Shown one piece after another: positions 58,350 to 64,000 of a DNA stretch of 64,000 bases. The stretch spans positions 105,007,759 to 105,071,758 of the forward strand of contig NC_080578.1 of the NCBI RefSeq assembly GCF_029962835.1, written 5' to 3'. Below the pieces are notes generated by a model, which was not told the origin of the DNA, searched no databases, and saw only the letters and a program-made list of their open reading frames with translations. The DNA is from Magnolia sinica. Lineage: Eukaryota > Streptophyta > Magnoliopsida > Magnoliales > Magnoliaceae. How positions within the stretch are numbered: position 1 is the first letter of the stretch; each line of letters begins with the position of its first letter. The position numbers and the translations under genes were made by a program.

Positions 58350-58759
58350 GGGCCTGTTTGGCTGGGCGGATTGGAAGGGATTGGAAGTTAAATCCCGGGA
58401 TTGGCCGGCCGTGCCAAACAGACTGGGTGACCTGATCCCGGGATATAGCAATCCCATGGATCTTAAGACAATCCACTGACAACACCATCATTACCTTTAA
58501 ATCCCATCCAATCCACCCTAATCTGTTCAAATTTGTCTGGGACATGCTTGGTTCAAGGGATGGGAAGGTTTAATCCCGGGATTGGTAATCCCGGGATTGG
58601 CCGGGCGTGCCAAACAGACTTGATATAGCAATCCCGGGATATAGCAATCCCATGGATCTTAAGACAATCCACTGACAACACCATCATTACCTTGAAATCC
58701 ATGCCATCCACCCTAATACCATTCAATCCCTTCCAATCCACACCCATCCAAACGGGCCC
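58350..58759. mobile_element. Tourist-like MITE, internally duplicated, 3' of the TCX gene
   Basis: It starts GGGCCTGTTTGGCTGGGCGGATTGG and ends CCATCCAAACGGGCCC, flanked by TTA on both sides (58347-58349 and 58760-58762). A segment of about 140 bp (ttaatcccgggattggcc...ctgacaacaccatcattacc) is present twice, near 58388-58510 and 58570-58700. The element sits 325 bp after the TCX stop codon. Confidence 0.85.
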
Positions 58760-59120
58760 TTAAGGAAATCAGGTAGAAAAAAAAAGGGGGATAGTCTGAG
58801 TTTACACAGTATGAAAGTTGCTATGCTTTTGATAGACAACTAACATCGTGCAACTAACATTCTTGTTCAAGTAGCACATATGCATGCATGTTATATGCAT
58901 TGCAAAATCTCACTGAAAAATTGTGATGCAGCCTATCCAAAGATGTAAAACATTACAAACTAATGAGCTCTTCTTCTTCTTCTTCTTCTACTTTTTGTTT
59001 GTTCGAGTAGATGACAGAAAATGTATTATTAGAGAAAGATACAAAACATGGAAAAAAAAACAAAGGAAAAAGGACATAGAAAGTTGCTTGGTTCAGATGA
59101 TGGCAGTTTGAATGAAGTGT

Positions 59121-59517
59121 TTAAACAAGCAGAAACCTGAACCTAAGCCACGATATTGGATCATTCAAAACTGATATCCGAGGCTGACGTTCCTCCAACT
59201 TTGAAGATAGTGAAGCCCACTCAGTGATTGCCCCTTTGATCTTGTCCATATGCAGTAAGTTGGTAATCTGGATATCGTTGAAAATGTTATTGTTTCTTTT
59301 TTCCAGATCTCCCAGCAAGTCGCGCAGGGCATGATTAGCCAAATGATACTTCATTTCCCCCTAAATGGACCGTTTTTTCATCTAATAAATGCTTCTCCAA
59401 TTTGTAGCTGCTGCGCTGGAACAACTTAAATTCAGCTGGTAAGAATTTCCGTATCTCCATTATTGGGTAGTAAAGGAGAATGGGGGGATATCTCCTGACT
59501 GACTTCACACAATGCAC
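59121..59517 (-). pseudogene. Unidentified, possibly eroded coding fragment
   Basis: On the minus strand two overlapping frames look protein-like. 59335-59517 includes FLPAEFKLFQRSSYKLEKHL; 59121-59354 includes HALRDLLGDLEKRNN, KIKGAITEWASLSSKLEER and ends in a stop. They would join only with a frame shift near 59345. The amino acid make-up is helical and charged, unlike the surrounding repeats, but I do not recognise the family. It may be the end of a host gene that moved here or decayed; chance is not excluded. Confidence 0.3.
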
Positions 59518-59879
59518 CTACTGGGAAGCGCCATTCGAATCTCTGGAGCTTGTCAACTGTTAGTCTTCTCTCTGGTAGTGATTCACATAAATGCTGCCTC
59601 TATGGAGCAAGGAATTCCAAAACGGTTATATAATTATGGGTTTGTAACCGGTGTTATGCAAAAATTGACGCGTAATGACCCCGTAATAGCCTGTAAAGGT
59701 CCCCTAACAATCTTATACCAAAATAGTTTTTTTTAATAATTTTTTTAAAAAAAAATTAGTAAGGGCCTTTGTGACTCATATTGTAACGGTAACAGTGATG
59801 GCTGTTATGTAAAAGCATGCTCAACAAAACCGGATTAACCTTAAATATTAGAAATTTAGATTTAATATCACTATTAATT

Positions 59880-60430
59880 CTGTGTTGTGCAAAAGCATGT
59901 TCAACGAAGAAATAACAATCAAGCTAGAATCAACCAACCAAGCAATTACAAACATATAATTTTACATGAAAAGCCCTTGCAGAAAAAATAAAATAAAATT
60001 TATGGTACAAAGCGACAGATTACACTACTAACATTTTTCAATTACAGAAGCAACTCGTTCTCCCTTTGCAATGCACACCCTAGGAAAAATCCTAGTCTTT
60101 TATACAAATACATTTCCAAGCCCTTGCAAGTGTAAAAAAAAACTCTCACCCTATAAAACCATTGCCCTATGAGAGAAAACACTTGTCATAACTAAGCCAT
60201 AATCAAATTAGGACTTAAATACCTTGACTTACAAAAAATTGCATAGCAAAGTCGATGTCCATCGATTGGACCAAACTCATCTTCAATCGGACCGATAGTC
60301 CGTCTCTACTCCTGAGAAATCTTTCACTCTATAGGTCAGACTAAAACCCAATTCAGTCCAACCGATAGAGCCTTGCTTCACCTCCTTGATTGTGCAGAAT
60401 CTTAGACATCCACACAATAATCTCCACCTT
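59880..60430 (-). mobile_element. Copia-type LTR remnant with polypurine tract
   Basis: On the minus strand AAGGTGGAGATT (plus positions 60419-60430) resembles the polypurine tract found just before copia 3' LTRs. The LTR then starts near TGTGTGG (60416), has a TATA-like GTTTTATAGGG near 60150, and ends around GCACAACA (about 59883). A second, similar ending (ACATAACA) at about 59803 suggests duplication. The internal region has been cut off by the gypsy element beyond 60474. Confidence 0.5.
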
Positions 60431-60473
60431 GACTTATATTCTGTCAAGTCACCCTGAATATCTCCTATGCTAC

Positions 60474-61581
60474 TGACGCAGGGAAGGACGTGAGGTCGAG
60501 CATCGTCTTCCTCAAGAGGATAACTATTCTGAATCCACGGAACTTCTCTTAACTCCTCACAGAGACTTCTCGAATCCACGAGGAAAGAATGTAAGAAAAT
60601 AGAAATAAATTCTAATGAATTCGAAATTGATTAATGAATGAATAAAAACGAGTTCACAACCCTTTAAATAGGGGTACCAAGCAATGAGAAAGAAATCAGA
60701 ATCAAACTACAACTAAAACTCCTAGAATTTGCGACTTACTATAAATAGTAAACTTACTATTTATAGATGGTCATGATGTCTACTAGTGCGCATGCTTTTC
60801 AACCAAAAATAATAAGTGTCCTATTTGGCTTCACCAAGTTGTTCTCCTAATTTTTCTATGCGCTTTTCACGTTGGACACAACTCCTAAAGCCCAATGGAT
60901 GAAGAGTTATAATCAAACTAAAACTTACTATTTATAGTAAAAACGGAATTAAAACAGGGAAACGACCGTCAATCGGGAGGTATTTGGCAAATCCAGCTTG
61001 GGTAACCTGGCATAGCGGGGTTGGTTGGCTAAACTAACTCATTCTACCCCAAAATCATATATTTTACATCTGATAACTCATTCCAAATTGCGAGATATAG
61101 AGCTGGGCATCGGTCCGGATCGGATCAAATCCGGGCCAACTCGATCCGATCCGAAATCCCATTGGTCTGAGCTGAATCTGAATCGATCCGTTACTGAGTT
61201 TGGGCCACCTGAGTCGGACCGATCCGAAATGTGGATTGTCTGATCTTATCCGTGCCTGACTCGATTTTTCGATTGGGCTAGGTTCGGATCGGTCCAGATG
61301 TGAGTTATTACATATCACGTGTGCACTATTGGAGTGCCTGTGTATCAAGTGTCATACGGAGCGGGAGTATCATATAAGAAAAGCAAGAGCAAGCTCTGTT
61401 TTCAATCGTTTTTCCTTCTCTCTCTCTCTCTCTCTCCTCCTTTCCAGGGGTCTTTTTCTCTTCTACTTTCCGCCCAAAATGGAGAAAGGAAACCCTAGCT
61501 CAGAAATCCAATAGATGTTCCATTTCCAGTTGGTAGAAGATGGAATCGTCAATCGAGCTGTCGATGCTCCATCGGTACGGC

Positions 61582-61622
<41 letters not shown>

Positions 61623-62203
61623 TATTGCTGTAGATTGATGGGAGTATCATTTTGTTGCAGTCACTGTTTGGGTTCTTTTGATATTTGATTTGGATTTTTT
61701 TTTAATTTCTGCTCTGAATTAACGTGATTTGGGTGCGAGAGATTGATTTTTGAGATGATTTTTTTTTTTTTTGGGATATTGTTTTGGAATTTGATTGTTG
61801 GAAGGTGGCAGATGTAGAGCTTGTATGCTTTGATGATTGAGATTCTTGTTGTTAATTTGACTTTATCCATTGTAGAAATCGATAGTTGGTGCTACCACCC
61901 GCTGGTGGTATCTTCTCCATGTTAGAGCTTTGAAGTAGCTGTTACATTGAGAGTAAGGTCCGGATCGGATCCCGAATCGGATCGGATCCAATCGGATCGA
62001 ATACCGAACTGGATCGGGTCGGATTATGCCTAATCCGAATTCGATCGAAAAAGAATTCGGATCTGGATGGAGCTACCCGATCCGCACCGATCCAGACCGT
62101 CGGTTCAGTTCAAATCGGGTCGGATAGGTTCGGACCCACCAGATCAGATCTGAAATGCCCAGCTCTAGCGAGATACGCCCAATTTAAGGTCCAATGGTCT
62201 GGA
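60474..62203 (-). mobile_element. 3' LTR region of a Ty3/gypsy element, split by a hAT insertion
   Basis: Downstream (on the minus strand) of the gypsy pol end. It ends in CTTCCCTGCGTCA at 60474 and has a TATA-like CTATTTAAAGG (60661-60671). The hAT element 61098-62167 and its duplication are inserted in it. Removing that insert leaves about 650 bp between the pol stop codon and the outer edge. The inner LTR border was not fixed. Confidence 0.5.
61098..62167 (+). mobile_element. hAT-type element that seems to carry a host gene fragment
   Basis: TAGAGCTGGGCAT at the left (61098-61110) is exactly inverted at the right (62155-62167). GCGAGATA flanks both sides (61090-61097 and 62168-62175), a perfect 8-bp duplication. 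Both arms are dense in GGATCGGATC words. The 650-bp core looks like the front of a gene. It has a (CT)n leader, then an ATG at 61479 opening 32 codons to a GT donor (ATCG|GTACGG, 61574). One in-frame TAG at 61512 interrupts these. A (CT)n-rich intron-like stretch follows, with an acceptor TTGTAG (ending 61875), then 20 codons and a stop at 61938 in matching phase. I do not recognise the peptide. No transposase is present, so it would be mobilised in trans. Confidence 0.8.
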
Positions 62204-64000
62204 TCACTTCTGTCGTCGACTCGACCTTTTCTCATCCAACTTGGCCATGTAACTATCTGTGACCTGCTCTACATCAGTCTCCTCCACTTTAAAAGAACTC
62301 GTCCTCGAGTTCTCGTCTTTCTCTGGTTCATGATACTCGGTCAGGTCCGCGACGGTGAAAGTCAGTGAAATCGCTATGTCATCTGGAAGATCAACAACAT
62401 AAGCATTGTTGATCTTTTGGATGATTGATACCGGTCCAATATTTTTGTTCTTCAACTTGTTATACGTTCTGGTCGAAAATCTTTCTTTGCACAGATAGAC
62501 CATTACTTGGTCGCCCACCTTGAATACTTTTTATTGTCGATGCTTGTCCGCTTGCTCCTTGTACTTTTCGTTCAAGGCATGTAACTTGGTCTGTACCTCC
62601 GCATAAATGCCCATGATCCTATCTATCATATGTTCTGCTGCAATGCTCATGTCTAGGAGCTTGGGTAGAGGGACCAAGTCTAGTGTGTGGCAAGGTACTC
62701 GTTCGTAAATAACCTGGAACAGGGATTTCCCTGTCGAGCGGTTTACCATGTTGTTGAATGCAAACTCTACTTGAGACAAGACCAAATCCCACTACTTCAG
62801 TTTTTCTCCTGAAATATATCGAAGGAGGTTTCCCAACGTGTGATTCACAACCTCAGTTTGCTCATCAATCTGTGGGTGGTAGGCGCTACTGAACTGAAGT
62901 CGTGTATCGAATCGAGTCCACAAAGTCCGTCAAAAGTGGCTAATGAACTTCGTGTCACGGTTAGAAGTAATAGTCTTAGGAACCTCGTGTAGCCGCACAA
63001 CTTCTTTGAAAAATAGATTCGTCACATGAGTTGCATCGAGAGTCTTCTTGTATAGAATAAAGTGCGTCATCTTAGAGAAATGATCTACTACTACGAACAC
63101 TGAAGTCATGCCACGTTGTGTTCGTGGGAGACCAAGCACGAAGTCCATAGATAAATTCTCCCAAGGGCCGTCAGACACGGGTAACGGGGTTTAGAGGCCC
63201 GTATTATGATATTACCCCTTAGAGGTCTAACAAATATAACAACGTTGGACTGCCTTTCTCACATTACATACCAATTGCGGCCAGTAATACCGTTCTTCCA
63301 CAAGAGCTCGCGTCTTGTCTCGCGTAAGGTGTCCACTAAGGCCACCTCTATGTAGCTCTTGGATTATATATTCCCATAACGAACTTTTGGGGATGCACAG
63401 TCGATTCCCCTTGAAAAGGAACCCATCTTGCATATGTAAGTCACCGAGGTGACCTTCTTGGCATCTAACTCATGCATCTTTGAAGTCGTCATCGTCGGCA
63501 TATATGTCCTTGAGGCGCTCTAACCTGGCAACCTCATTGTTCATATTGACTAACAAAGTTGCACGATGACTCGGGGCGTCGACTACTTTGTTCTATTACC
63601 CAGACTTATGTTTTAGTACGAATGTGAATTCTTACAAAAATAGGATTCATCTAGCATGCACACGGTTAATGTTAGCTTGGCTATTAATGAATTTGAGAGT
63701 TTGATGGTTTGTGTAAAGTATGAATTCCCTTTGAATCAAATAATGTTACCAGTGTCGCCGTGCCTAGACCACCGCATACAACTCGATCTCATATGTAAAC
63801 CACTTCTTGCGTGCATCGCTAAGTTTCTCACTATAGAAGGCTACCGGCCTACCTTCTTGAGATAAAACTTTCCCAATCCCAACCTATGAGGCATCACATT
63901 CGACTTTAAATAGTTTGTCGAAGTTGGGAAGTATAAAAACCGGGGTTGTGGATAACCTGCGCTTAATTTCGGCAAAGCTCCTGTCGGCTTCGTTGATCCA
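62204..64000 (-). pseudogene. Ty3/gypsy retrotransposon pol fragment (RNase H, integrase), decayed
   Basis: Read on the minus strand from the window end. There is an RNase H part ([23 protein letters not shown]), an integrase zinc-binding part (HRGGLSGHL ... CYIC, 63227-63433), the integrase core ([31 protein letters not shown], 62800-63178), and the C-terminal part (GDQVMVYL ... VADLTEYHEP, 62204-62518) ending at a stop codon. At least seven in-frame stops break the frame. Several lie where related elements have Gln or Trp codons, as C-to-T or G-to-A changes would produce. The start of the element lies beyond the window. It is not able to make a functional polyprotein. Confidence 0.9.

Overview
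This is a stretch of plant nuclear DNA. Three intact intron-containing genes with plant-type products sit in a sea of short terminal-inverted-repeat (TIR) transposons and decayed LTR retrotransposons. Many repeats share a core close to GTGGGCCCCACCATGATGTATG. I associate that style of repeat with magnoliid-type genomes, but this is an impression and the species cannot be fixed from the sequence.

Layout. (1) 2063-13344, minus strand: a Raf-like (ATMRK1-type) protein kinase of 392 aa in six coding exons. Its 3.8-kb first intron and 5.1-kb last intron are filled with mobile elements, and its leader region carries a 221-bp tandem duplication. (2) About 14.5-33.5 kb: a gene-free block of TIR elements, a truncated LTR element with a telomere-like 30-bp minisatellite (20505-21874), AT-rich minisatellites and a ~135-bp tandem array (30690-31745). 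(3) 33629-39203, plus strand: a complete 19-exon beta-galactosidase (GH35 with a C-terminal SUEL lectin domain, 821 aa) with a TATA box and short AT-rich introns. (4) 39.2-47.9 kb: more TIR elements. (5) 48042-58024, plus strand: a complete 10-exon CPP/TCX (TSO1-like) CXC-domain protein of 813 aa with an upstream E2F-type site, an overlapping upstream ORF, a probable GC-AG intron, and a ~143-bp tandem repeat array in intron 5 split by a hAT-type element. (6) 58.3-64 kb: a Tourist-like MITE, an unidentified eroded coding fragment, a copia LTR remnant, and a decayed Ty3/gypsy element on the minus strand. A 1.07-kb hAT-type element that seems to carry a host gene fragment is inserted in the gypsy 3' region.

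The three genes are not obviously related: one is signalling, one is cell-wall or apoplastic galactoside hydrolysis, and one is chromatin and cell-cycle transcription control. I reconstructed the exon-intron models by hand from splice sites. All three give uninterrupted frames whose total lengths are multiples of three.

I did not see a wholly new gene system. The most distinctive observations are the candidate gene-carrying hAT element (61098-62167), the tandem repeat family shared by an intergenic array and a gene intron, the dispersal of GTGACGTCAC palindromes by a TIR family, and the non-canonical intron of the TCX gene.
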